From NCBI RefSeq assembly GCF_003097495.1, contig NZ_QEOP01000001.1, positions 682,001 to 746,000 of the forward strand: a stretch of DNA of 64,000 nucleotides, read 5' to 3'. Shown here piece by piece: positions 18,511 through 26,328 of this stretch. The notes under the pieces are model-generated. The model worked only from the letters and a program-made list of their open reading frames with translations. It did not search any database and had not been told where the DNA came from. The stretch is from Amnibacterium flavum (lineage in GTDB: Bacteria; Actinomycetota; Actinomycetes; Actinomycetales; Microbacteriaceae). Made by a program: the position numbers and the translations under genes. Within the stretch, counting starts at the first letter, position 1, and each line of letters opens with the position of its first letter.

Positions 18511-18558
18511 TTGCACTCTCTGCAAAGTTGCGCAAGCGCAGACATGCAGTCGTGCAAG
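18511..18558. promoter_or_regulatory. Probable TetR operator region with TTGCAC half-sites
   Basis: TTGCA-5 nt-TGCAA (18511-18525) abuts the TetR ATG, TTGCGCAA (18528-18535) is self-complementary, and GTGCAAG recurs at 18552-18558 opposite CTTGCAC at 18510-18516. The same TGCAC half-site is used at the second TetR gene. Confidence 0.5.
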
Positions 18559-18567
18559 GAGAAACGA

Positions 18568-18600
18568 GAACGACCCCGCCTCAGTGAGACGGGGTCGTTC
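18568..18600 (-). terminator. Hairpin terminator of csbD
   Basis: GAACGACCCCG (18568-18578) pairs perfectly with CGGGGTCGTTC (18590-18600), 13 bp beyond the csbD stop. Confidence 0.7.
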
Positions 18601-18613
18601 GGGAGCTGCGGGG

Positions 18614-18787
18614 TCAGTTCTTGAAGTCGTCCTTCACGTCTTCGACCGTGCCGCGGGCCTTGCCCTTGACCTGGTCGGCTTTGCCCTCGGCGACCAGCTT
18701 GTCGTTGTCGGTCACGTTGCCGACCGCTTCCTTCGCCTTGCCGGCGAGTTCCTCAGCGGCGGCCTTGATCTTGTCGGATGCACTCAT
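18614..18787 (-). CDS. csbD: CsbD-family small stress protein
   Basis: This is a 57-residue, highly charged Ala/Lys/Glu/Asp-rich protein of normal CsbD length, with the family pattern DKIKAAAEELAGKAKEAVGN and later GKADQVKGKARGTVEDVKDD. CsbD proteins are induced under general stress in many bacteria; their molecular role is not established. The ATG at 18787 has GGAGA 5 nt upstream, and a longer upstream reading is not supported. It is followed by a strong terminator. Its own promoter should lie in the non-coding stretch to the right, which also borders the lower-GC segment. Confidence 0.88.
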   Translation of the reverse strand: MSASDKIKAAAEELAGKAKEAVGNVTDNDKLVAEGKADQVKGKARGTVEDVKDDFKN

Positions 18788-19171
18788 CGATCTCTCCTCA
18801 TGGACGGGGTGGCGGTCGGCCACCGGACGGTCGGGCGGCCTCGGTTCGGTCGCGTACACGAGTAAGACGTGCGCCCGCCGCCGATCGTCACGCCCGTCCA
18901 GCCAACACACAGGGACCGGACCGGAACACGGGGCGACCTGGTGTCTCGAAACCGTTCCCGCGCCTCCGTTCCGAACATAGGGTTCCGACACGTGGTTTCG
19001 AGAATCACGAACTGCGACGATCCGGTGCGCGGCTATCGACCATTCAGGCAGTGACGAGACGTCTCGTATCACAAGGGTTACGAAACGCTTCGCGCAACGC
19101 GAGCGTTTCGTCATGACTTCGAGTCATCTGCCACTCTGCCCTTGCGAGTGGTCACGTGTCACGGCAATGCC
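18788..19171. other. Non-coding stretch between csbD and the unknown gene of the OLD locus
   Basis: This 384-bp stretch has no convincing gene. It holds the csbD promoter region (not located precisely), a 9-bp inverted repeat CTCGAAACC (18945-18953) / GGTTTCGAG (18994-19002), and three inverted repeats at 19054-19126 listed separately. It marks the left edge of the lower-GC segment. Confidence 0.5.
19054..19126. repeat. Cluster of three inverted repeats at the edge of the low-GC segment
   Basis: ACGAGACGTCTCGT (19054-19067) is a perfect palindrome. CGAAACGCT...GCGTTTCG (19081-19110) forms a 12- to 13-bp stem with one bulge. ATGACT-TCG-AGTCAT (19112-19126) is a small perfect hairpin. They lie just downstream of the minus-strand gene ending at 19172, so one may act as its terminator. 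Confidence 0.5.
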
Positions 19172-20026
19172 TTACAGATCCATCCTCGGAGCGGGGTCAT
19201 TGCCTGGCTTGAAGATCTCGCTTCGAATTGCACGGGAAGCTGCTGATTGATCAATAGTTTCCGGAACTAGCTTCCGAAAGACCTGCACCTGAGAGGTGTT
19301 CGCGTGGAAGGACGATCTCTGGGTCAGTCCCTCAATCACATCGGTAAGAATTTGGATAGCCAGGTTGCCGACGCTGTTCGTGACGCTTACCTCGTCGGGT
19401 GCGTCAAACTGCCAATCGGGCATCACGTCAGCGAGTGGATGATCGGTTTCAGCGCCCCGCGGGATAGGGTTCTTTCCCCTCCCTTTCGGCCCAAACAGTA
19501 CGACGTGTACATGCTCGTTCCCGGGGAAGCAAGCCGTGTTCCAGTTATGCACGGGGAACTGTTGAGGGTGGTTCAGGAGTGCCCGAAACAAGCGGGCGCG
19601 CTCGAGGTCCTGGATGGCGCCGTGAGAAAAACTCGGCCATCGCTTGGGAATCCACTTGATTAGCGACGCATTGTCGGAAAAGTTGCGCTGGAAGATCGAA
19701 CTAAACCGAGCTACAACAGAAGAGAGGTGCGAAAGCGAACTATAGAACGTATCGAAATAGCTCTTAGTTGAGTCGTACAGGTCGTGTTGTTGACCTGTGG
19801 TGGGGATCTGCCAACCAAATGACGTCCCAACTGATCGGGTCATCGGGTCCCGCAGTGCATCGAGCTCGTCCCGCCTTCGAAGAAGGCGACGGTATTCCTC
19901 GATACCGGCAGTAACAGCCAAACGCTCGAATGCGTTGAGGGTCAGCCCGCTGAAGGCCTCGTCCCAAGCGTCCACCAGCCGTGCATTGGCGTACCTAGTT
20001 ATAAGAGGTCGCATCTCATGCGTCAA
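19172..20026 (-). CDS. Unknown protein encoded with an OLD-family nuclease
   Basis: This 284-residue protein was not recognised. It is predicted soluble, with a helical N-terminal half (ARLVDAWDEAFSGLTLNAFERLAVTAG; SYFDTFYSSLSHLSSVVARF), an R-x4-H stretch in RALLNH (Arg148-His153), and a more beta-like C-terminal half with HVHVVLFGPKGRGKNP. R-x4-6-H is the motif of HEPN RNases, but on its own this is weak. The TTG start at 20026 is backed by a strong GGGAGG site 8 nt upstream. The gene lies 73 bp downstream of the OLD-family gene on the same strand, and both have lower GC and different codon use from their neighbours, suggesting joint acquisition. It could be an effector or specificity partner; that is inference. 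Confidence 0.7.
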   Translation of the reverse strand: MTHEMRPLITRYANARLVDAWDEAFSGLTLNAFERLAVTAGIEEYRRLLRRRDELDALRDPMTRSVGTSFGWQIPTTGQQHDLYDSTKSYFDTFYSSLSHLSSVVARFSSIFQRNFSDNASLIKWIPKRWPSFSHGAIQDLERARLFRALLNHPQQFPVHNWNTACFPGNEHVHVVLFGPKGRGKNPIPRGAETDHPLADVMPDWQFDAPDEVSVTNSVGNLAIQILTDVIEGLTQRSSFHANTSQVQVFRKLVPETIDQSAASRAIRSEIFKPGNDPAPRMDL

Positions 20027-20099
20027 TCACCTCACCTCCCGTGATGCTAGAACGTGGCTGCCGGGGTCTCTTAGTCATCGCTGCTACAGATATCTACCG

Positions 20100-22421
20100 C
20101 TAGGCGCGCGCCGGAGACAACATAAGTTCCTTCAGCGCTACTTTGAGACCAGGGAAGTCTTCGACGTTCTCCAGTGGATCAACGGCCAGGTTGAAGTCAT
20201 CGCGGATCTTGCGCGCGGCCGCCCGCACGCTTTCTTCCTCCAGCGAGGCCGAGGTCAGATGGCGCTCGATCTCGCGCAAGAAGCGTTCGACGACGGCCTT
20301 CGAGGCCCGGGTGCGGTGGTCGCGCCGGAACCGTTCTACTAGGCGACGCGTGAGTTGGCGCAGACGCTCCTCGTTTTGATCGCGTAGCGCAAGTGCCTGT
20401 CTGTCGGTGATGAGAGCGAACAATGCGGAAAAGTTCGTAAACATCGTAGGCAGGTCTGGTGCTTTACCCTCCGCGGCGATCGCTCCCACAGCCTTCGCGA
20501 ACTCGATCTTTCCGAAGCTCAGAGGGCGGGTAAGTCCCTCGCTGGCAGTGACCGCCGCTTGTTGAATCTGATCGAACACCCGAGAGCTCTTCTTCGCCAC
20601 CGGTGACTTCGGTAGGGCCTTGATGAAAGCCTCTGCTTCGTCATCCTTGAGCACCTCGCCCGCGAACCAGGCTAGGGCGTCACGAGCTATGGCCGGTGGG
20701 ACCAGGTCCTCCGGTTCCTCGACTGCCGAGACTCCCACGTTCACTGCCTCGGGAGCGAGCGACCCGATTTCAATGATGAGCTGAGAGTCGATGATCGGCT
20801 TGTCGGAGTACCCCTTCTCCAGACCGTCCCGGGCTCGTACGCCTTCGCCATCGGAATCCAGCAGGACGACTACCGCTGGTCGATCGATGTCGCGCCCCAG
20901 CGTGAGGTGGAGCATGTAGCGGTACTGGGTGCCGCCATGGACGGGAACCATCGTGAGGGTATTGAGGTCAATGTTTGCCCCCTTATGGCCGTGCCGTCTC
21001 ATGGCTGCGCTAACTCCAGAGAACAACACAAGATCGGCGGGCCCCTCAACGAGGAGATTGCATGATCCAATGAACGCCGTGTCGGCGTGGAAGGAGCCGA
21101 AAGCTGAGCGGAGAGGTTCGTACTTGTCCACGGCGACTTTCGCAACGACCCGCGTCCCCTCCTCTCCGTAGCCCTTCTCGAGCACCCGAATGCGCTCGGG
21201 ATGGTTGCGATCGATGAGGAAGGGGCTGTGAGTTACGTAGAGCACCTGCGCCGCTTGAGTGCCGTCTTCGGGAACCGCATAGGCCTTCAGTACGCGTAGT
21301 AGGTCTTGCTGCCCTTCCGTGGACAGAAAGGCGTCGGGCTCATCCATCAGCACGATCTCGTCCTGCCCGAGGACAAGGGGCCCGTAGGAGCGATGTTGCA
21401 CGAAGTAGCTCAGGAAGTATTTCATTCCCCCGCTGCGCTCGTTGAAGGTGTAGCGCTGACCCGTGCGATCTCTCATAGTGAGGACGAGGAAGAAGCCGTC
21501 TTTGTGGACTTCGAGGGCGAAGTCACGGTCCTGGGACCACCACTGAGGGAAGTTCAAGGAGTCAGCTATTGCTTGGCTCATGCTTTCTGTGATGGCGGCG
21601 CTGTAACCGTCATCGGAGTCGCTAGCGTCAAGCAGTTGCTGGAATGCCTCTGGGTCGACGTCTGCCACGTCTATGAGCAGGTCTCGCATTAGTTTGAGGG
21701 AGGCCGCTGCCGCGTCTTCGTCTCTTGGGTCGCGCATCGGTTGCGGCATGAAGTAAGAGGTGACTGGGACCGCGCCTGCCTCGAGCTGCGCTTCATCCCG
21801 CTTGAGTGAAGTGTGGATGCCTGACCAGGCTCCTCGGTCCCGCGGGTGAGGAACGGAGAGGTTTTGGACGAGGTCGAAGAGGCTGACGCTCGCCGGCAGT
21901 GCCACCTGGGATCGGATGAGTCGCGATTTGGGTAGGCCTAGCTGTCGGATGGTGTCCTCGGAGACATTTTGAGAGACGTAGCCGGCTTCACCCTTGGTCC
22001 AAATGGTGTTGATGTTCCCGAGCCGGAACAGCCAGAACGTTGTTACGTTATCTACCCCGAGCAAGGACGCAAACGTGGCTGATTCGTTGCTCCGCAACTC
22101 CGAGAACTGGCCGCCGAATTGCGGTAAGGGCATGACTCCCCGCACGCCGAAAAAGGTCGAGTATCGACAGAAATCTTTTGGAGAGATGGGTGCGTCTCCA
22201 AGCAGACAACGAATGGCGGTGATGAGCTGACTCTTACCGGACTCGTTGGCGCCCACGATGGTGGTGACCTCGCGTTCGATGTCTACCTCGACGAACGGGT
22301 AGTAGGAGTCGGGATCACCGGCGGAGTCCCAGGGACGCGGTTCCGTCTGCTCTTTTTCTAAGCGGAGGTAATCGAAGTTGAACGAGCGAAAGTGCCGGAC
22401 ATAGATCTTCCTTAGCTTCAC
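20100..22421 (-). CDS. OLD-family ATP-dependent endonuclease (AAA ATPase + TOPRIM)
   Basis: This 773-residue protein starts at a GTG with GGGAG 5 nt upstream; longer upstream readings use a TTG without support. It has an SMC/RecF-like ATPase split by an insert: Walker A GANESGKS (57-64), the ABC-like signature ERSGGMKYF (near 329), Walker B EIVLMDEPD (355-363) and the THSPFL switch (about 397). A TOPRIM nuclease domain follows, with VEGPADLVLFSG (Glu459) and LLDSDGEG (Asp522, Asp524). This is the OLD architecture used in phage-defence systems such as Gabija, but here the partner is not a helicase. A further roughly 200-residue C-terminal region is unassigned. GC is visibly lower than in flanking genes. 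Nuclease and defence roles are inferred from the family. Confidence 0.9.
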   Translation of the reverse strand: MKLRKIYVRHFRSFNFDYLRLEKEQTEPRPWDSAGDPDSYYPFVEVDIEREVTTIVGANESGKSQLITAIRCLLGDAPISPKDFCRYSTFFGVRGVMPLPQFGGQFSELRSNESATFASLLGVDNVTTFWLFRLGNINTIWTKGEAGYVSQNVSEDTIRQLGLPKSRLIRSQVALPASVSLFDLVQNLSVPHPRDRGAWSGIHTSLKRDEAQLEAGAVPVTSYFMPQPMRDPRDEDAAAASLKLMRDLLIDVADVDPEAFQQLLDASDSDDGYSAAITESMSQAIADSLNFPQWWSQDRDFALEVHKDGFFLVLTMRDRTGQRYTFNERSGGMKYFLSYFVQHRSYGPLVLGQDEIVLMDEPDAFLSTEGQQDLLRVLKAYAVPEDGTQAAQVLYVTHSPFLIDRNHPERIRVLEKGYGEEGTRVVAKVAVDKYEPLRSAFGSFHADTAFIGSCNLLVEGPADLVLFSGVSAAMRRHGHKGANIDLNTLTMVPVHGGTQYRYMLHLTLGRDIDRPAVVVLLDSDGEGVRARDGLEKGYSDKPIIDSQLIIEIGSLAPEAVNVGVSAVEEPEDLVPPAIARDALAWFAGEVLKDDEAEAFIKALPKSPVAKKSSRVFDQIQQAAVTASEGLTRPLSFGKIEFAKAVGAIAAEGKAPDLPTMFTNFSALFALITDRQALALRDQNEERLRQLTRRLVERFRRDHRTRASKAVVERFLREIERHLTSASLEEESVRAAARKIRDDFNLAVDPLENVEDFPGLKVALKELMLSPARA

Positions 22422-22969
22422 TGCTTCTCCCTCTGGTTGCCCAGAACCTAGCCGATACATGCGACATACGCGCGGGCTGAGAGCCCTAAGGAGGGGGATA
22501 GCGTCGTCGCGCAGGTCTACGGACAGCTCTGTCAGCGGTTCACCCAAGCCGCCGATAGCGACGAGACCTCGCCGAACCGCTCAACGCGGCCGCCCTCCAG
22601 CAGGCATCCATGAATTGCTGCCTGAGCGCCGGAGTGTTCAGACGGCTCGTGGCCCCACCAGTGGCCTGCTGTTCCGCAGACCCGCCCACAACCGGCCCAA
22701 CGACCTGGTTGCCTACACGTGCCGCGGAAGACATCCTCCGCTGGCACCGGTTCCCGCAGCAATCAGTGGCACAGCTGAGAGTAGTCGGAGACTCAGCCGT
22801 TGAGGTGAACTGACATAATCCGTGTTATGGGGCGGATCGGTTGGCATTGCCGGCAGGCCAGGTTCGGAATCTGACCCTGCACCGAGATCGCCGCCCGCCT
22901 CTCATCCTCATCGGTATGCCCCACGGCGGTGCTCTTGTCTCGCTCCCTACGGAACGGGCTAATAGGCCC
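22422..22969. other. Non-coding stretch upstream of the OLD gene
   Basis: These 548 bp lie between the OLD start and the LacI stop. A possible -10 (TAGGTT, minus strand, 22445-22450) lies 24 nt before the OLD GTG. Short open frames occur on both strands (for example 22540-22734 minus, 64 codons), but none has a well-placed ribosome-binding site or a recognisable product; they may be remnants. It contains the right edge of the lower-GC segment. Confidence 0.4.
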
Positions 22970-23992
22970 TCAGGCGACGGTGGAGCCGCGGACGATCAGC
23001 GCTGTCGGCATGATCGTGACCCGCTCGACGGGCTCGCCCGCGAGGAGGCGGACCAGCACCTCGGCCATCTTCTCACCGAGCCCGGTCGAGGGCTGGACGA
23101 CGGTGGTCAGGGGCGGCTCGCTCGTCTCGCCGAAGTAGTCGCCGTCGAATCCGGCCACCGCGATGGTGCCGGGAACACTGACACCCCGCTCGCGCAGCGC
23201 CGAAAGCGCCCCCGCGGCCATCTGATCGTTCGAGGCGAAGACCGCGTCGATCGGTCGCCCCGAATCGAGCAGGCGGCGCATGGCCTCCGCCCCCTGGCGC
23301 GGCGAGAAGTCGCCCTGCTCGACGAGGCTCGAATCGAGCCCGGCGTCGGACATCGCCCCGCGCCAACCCGCCAGGCGATCCGCGCCGGCCGGCATGTCCT
23401 GGCGACCGGCGATCATCGCGATGTTCTTGCGGCCCAGGTCGATGAGGTGCTGGGTGACCGTGCGCGCCGAGCCGATGTTGTCGACGTCGACGAAGTAGCT
23501 GTCGCTCTCGCTCGCGCTCAGCGGTCGCCCGCCGAACACCACGGGCAGGGTGAGACCGAGATGCGCATACGAGTGGTCGCCGGAGTGGTGGGAGACGACG
23601 AGTGCGCCGTCGACATTGCCGCCCAGCAGGTACCGCCGCGTCTTCTCGGGGGCCGCCTCCGATGCGATGACCATGTTGAGCGTGTACTCGGTCTCGGCGA
23701 GACGCAGCGCGACACCCTGGACGACCGAGGCGAAGAACGGGTCGGCGAAGACCTTCGCCGTCGACTCGGGAACGACGAGCGCGATGACCTGGGTCTTGCG
23801 GCTCGCGAGCGATCGAGCAGCACGGTTGGGCACGTATCCGAGCTTGTCGATCGCGACTTGAACCGCAGCGACGGCGTCGGCCTTCACATGCGGCGAGTTG
23901 TTCACCACGCGGCTGACCGTCGAACGAGAAACCCCCGCCAGTGCGGCGACTTCCTCGAGCGTCGGTGCACCCTGCATTGGGTCGCTGATCAT
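22970..23992 (-). CDS. LacI-family repressor of the beta-glucoside operon
   Basis: This 340-residue LacI/GalR protein has an N-terminal helix-turn-helix (PTLEEVAALAGVSRSTVSRVVNN, residues 9-31) and hinge (GYVPNRAARSLASRKT). A periplasmic-binding-protein-like sugar sensor domain follows, with DAVFASNDQMAAGAL and IAVAGFDGDYF. The ATG has AGGAGAT 4 nt upstream. It lies 27 bp after the GH1 gene and is the last gene of the ABC transporter operon. Two perfect GAGCGCTC-centred palindromes flanking the operon promoter are its likely operators, and a glucoside or its hydrolysis product the likely inducer. Confidence 0.93.
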   Translation of the reverse strand: MISDPMQGAPTLEEVAALAGVSRSTVSRVVNNSPHVKADAVAAVQVAIDKLGYVPNRAARSLASRKTQVIALVVPESTAKVFADPFFASVVQGVALRLAETEYTLNMVIASEAAPEKTRRYLLGGNVDGALVVSHHSGDHSYAHLGLTLPVVFGGRPLSASESDSYFVDVDNIGSARTVTQHLIDLGRKNIAMIAGRQDMPAGADRLAGWRGAMSDAGLDSSLVEQGDFSPRQGAEAMRRLLDSGRPIDAVFASNDQMAAGALSALRERGVSVPGTIAVAGFDGDYFGETSEPPLTTVVQPSTGLGEKMAEVLVRLLAGEPVERVTIMPTALIVRGSTVA

Positions 23993-24019
23993 CGGATCTC
24001 CTGTGCTGTCGCTCCGAGA

Positions 24020-25432
24020 TTAGCGGAGCGCAGCAGATGAGCCGATCATCTGCGCATATGCCAACCCACTGTCCTTGACCGTTCGCTCGAGGGTGTCGTA
24101 GTCGACGCGCACGATTCCGAACCGCTTGTCGTACCCCCACGCCCACTCGAAGTTGTCGAGGAGAGACCACACGAAGTAGCCGCGCACATCGGCGCCGGCG
24201 TCGATGGCGTCTCCAACGGCGGCGATGTGGTCGCGCAGATACGCGATCCGCTCGACGTCGTGAACACCGCCGTCCGGGTCAAGGACATCCTCGTACGCGG
24301 CACCGTTCTCGGTGACGTAGAGAGGCGGAAGAGAGGGATACTCGGCCCCCAACCGCACGAGCAATTCGCGAAGGCCGGCCGGGTTCACGTCCCAGCCCAT
24401 GGCCGTGCGCGGCAGACCCCGCGACGGGAAGCTCAGGTGCTCGCTGCCCACGAACGGCGACGCGTTCGTCTTCTCCGTCGGCGTCAGCCCGGAAGCCGAA
24501 CCGGCGGGCAGCGGATGTCCGCTGACGAAGTCGTCGTGATAGTGGTTCACACCGAGGAAATCGATCGGCTGGGCGATCGTCTCGAGATCCCCGGGGCGGA
24601 TGAGCGCCTCGAAGTCGTGACCCCGCACGTCCTCGAGGAAGTCGGCGGGATACCGGCCGAGCAGGAGCGGCTCGAGGAACGCACGGTTCCAGATCGCGTC
24701 CAACCGGCGCGCGGCATCGAGGTCGACCGGATCGCTCGGGTCGGCCGGGATCGCGTTGGTGAGGTTCAGCGTGATCCCCAGCTGCTCCGCACCGCGCCCG
24801 CGGAGCAGCGCGACCACCTCCCCGTGCGCGAGATGCTGATGATGCAGCGCCGCGAGGGCCGCCCGCGGTTCCCGCCTGCCGGGCGCGTGCTCGCCCGCTG
24901 CGTATCCGATGAGGGAGGAGCAGAGCGGCTCGTTGAACGTCGTCCAGTGGGTGACCCGGTCACCGAGCGCCGAGTAGACGGCGTCGGCGTAATCACGGAA
25001 GCGGTACGCGGTGTCGCGGTTCGCCCAGCCGCCGGTCTCCTCCACAGCCTGAGGAAGGTCCCAGTGGTAGAGCGTCAGCCACGGGAGGATGCCGGCCTCG
25101 AGCAGCTCGTCCACCAGCCGCGAGTAGAAGTCGACCCCCGCCGGGTTCACCGAGCGGTCGCCCGGCTTGACTCGAGCCCAGCTCACGGAGAACCGGTAGG
25201 AGGCGAGGCCGAGTCGCTTCATCAGCGCCACGTCCTCGGGCATGCGGTGGTAGTGATCGACCGCGACCTCGGGGGTGTCGCCGTGCGCGGTCGCGCCGGG
25301 CTGACGCGCGAAGTGGTCCCAGATGGAATCCTCCTTGCCGTCCTCGTGGGCGGCGCCTTCGATCTGCGCGGCGGCCGTCGCGCTTCCCCAGAGGAAGCCG
25401 TCGGGCCACTCGCGCTCCGTGAGCGGCGTCAT
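24020..25432 (-). CDS. GH1 beta-glucosidase
   Basis: This 470-residue glycoside hydrolase family 1 enzyme has family-standard length. The N-terminal signature FLWGSATAAAQIEGA (13-27), the acid/base Glu168 in TTFNEPL and the nucleophile Glu375 in LYVTENGA are all present, so the retaining mechanism should be intact. No signal peptide is seen; it would hydrolyse imported beta-glucosides in the cytoplasm. The ATG overlaps the stop of the upstream permease gene (ATGA, 25429-25432). It is encoded in one operon with a sugar ABC transporter and a LacI repressor, which supports cello-oligosaccharide or aryl-glucoside use. The exact sugar is not determined. Confidence 0.95.
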   Translation of the reverse strand: MTPLTEREWPDGFLWGSATAAAQIEGAAHEDGKEDSIWDHFARQPGATAHGDTPEVAVDHYHRMPEDVALMKRLGLASYRFSVSWARVKPGDRSVNPAGVDFYSRLVDELLEAGILPWLTLYHWDLPQAVEETGGWANRDTAYRFRDYADAVYSALGDRVTHWTTFNEPLCSSLIGYAAGEHAPGRREPRAALAALHHQHLAHGEVVALLRGRGAEQLGITLNLTNAIPADPSDPVDLDAARRLDAIWNRAFLEPLLLGRYPADFLEDVRGHDFEALIRPGDLETIAQPIDFLGVNHYHDDFVSGHPLPAGSASGLTPTEKTNASPFVGSEHLSFPSRGLPRTAMGWDVNPAGLRELLVRLGAEYPSLPPLYVTENGAAYEDVLDPDGGVHDVERIAYLRDHIAAVGDAIDAGADVRGYFVWSLLDNFEWAWGYDKRFGIVRVDYDTLERTVKDSGLAYAQMIGSSAALR

Positions 25433-26328
25433 CCCTTGACCGCCCCGCTCATGATTCCGGCGATGAGCTGGCGCCCCGCGAGGATGAAGAGGATGAGCAG
25501 GGGGATGACCGACAGCACGGCACCGGTCAGCACGATCGAGTAGTCGACGTAGTACCCCGACTGCAGCTGGGAGAGAGCGGTCTGCAGCGTGGGATTCGTC
25601 GGACTGAGCACGATGACGGGCCACAGGTAGTCGGTCCACGCCATCATGAAGGTGAAGAGTCCGAGGATCGCCATCGCGGGTCGTGCCGCCGGAACGGCGA
25701 CGGTCAGGAACGTGCGGAACTGGTTGGCGCCGTCGACGCGGGCGGCCTCGATCAGCTCGTCGGGGATGACGTCGACGAGGTACTGGCGCATGAAGAAGAC
25801 ACCGAACGCGGTCACGAGGGTCGGCACGATGACCGCCCCGAGCGTGCCCGTCCAGCCCAGCTGCCGCATGACGATGAAGAGCGGGATTATGCCCAGCTGG
25901 GTCGGGATCGCCATGGTCGCGACGACAGCGATCATGAGACCGTCGCGGCCGCGGAAGCGCAGCTTGGCGAATGCGTACCCCGCGAGCGTCGAGAACGTGA
26001 CGACCGAGACCGTGATGACGCTCGACACGATGACACTGTTGAGGAGCGCCGTCCAGAACGGGATCGCATCGAACACCTTGGCCGCGTTGGCGAGGAAGTT
26101 GCCGCCCGGAACGAGCGGCAGCGTCTCGCCGCGGGTCGCGTTGGTCCCGCTGCCGACGACGAACGACCACCACAGCGGGTAGGTCGAGCCGATCAGGAAT
26201 GCCGAGAGCAACCCGTAGGTGAGGAAGCCGGGACGGTCGAGGCGGCCCGCGCGACGCTTGCGGCGCACGGCGCCCTCCGCGGCGGGGCGGCGCACCGGGA
26301 ACGCGGCGGTGGGAGCGGGGGCGGTCAC
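25429..26328 (-). CDS. Sugar ABC transporter permease (MalG-type)
   Basis: This is a 299-residue inner-membrane permease with about six helices and the MalG-type EAA loop (DELIEAARVDGANQFRTFLTVAVP, near 190-213) that contacts the ATPase. An Arg/Lys-rich N-terminal tail precedes the first helix. The GTG start overlaps the previous permease stop (GTGA, 26325-26328) and its own stop overlaps the GH1 start, giving a fully coupled operon. It forms the transport channel with the adjacent MalF-type permease. No ATPase gene is present in the operon, so a shared MsiK-type ATPase encoded elsewhere is expected, as in other actinobacteria. Confidence 0.94.
   Translation of the reverse strand: MTAPAPTAAFPVRRPAAEGAVRRKRRAGRLDRPGFLTYGLLSAFLIGSTYPLWWSFVVGSGTNATRGETLPLVPGGNFLANAAKVFDAIPFWTALLNSVIVSSVITVSVVTFSTLAGYAFAKLRFRGRDGLMIAVVATMAIPTQLGIIPLFIVMRQLGWTGTLGAVIVPTLVTAFGVFFMRQYLVDVIPDELIEAARVDGANQFRTFLTVAVPAARPAMAILGLFTFMMAWTDYLWPVIVLSPTNPTLQTALSQLQSGYYVDYSIVLTGAVLSVIPLLILFILAGRQLIAGIMSGAVKG

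Noticed and set aside
18788-19114. Long upstream extension of csbD
   Set aside because: CsbD proteins are short, and the ATG at 18787 has a good GGAGA site.
19172-22421. Gabija (GajA/GajB) or prophage assignment
   Set aside because: The partner shows no helicase motifs, and no integrase, capsid or lysis genes are seen.
22422-22547. Longer N-terminus of the OLD protein from a TTG at 22547
   Set aside because: The GTG at 22421 has GGGAG at ideal spacing and starts the typical KLRKIYVRHFRSF sequence of the ATPase.
22540-22734. 64-codon minus-strand frame upstream of the OLD gene
   Set aside because: The ATG directly abuts GGAGG with no spacing, no family is recognisable, and an overlapping frame of similar length is equally open.
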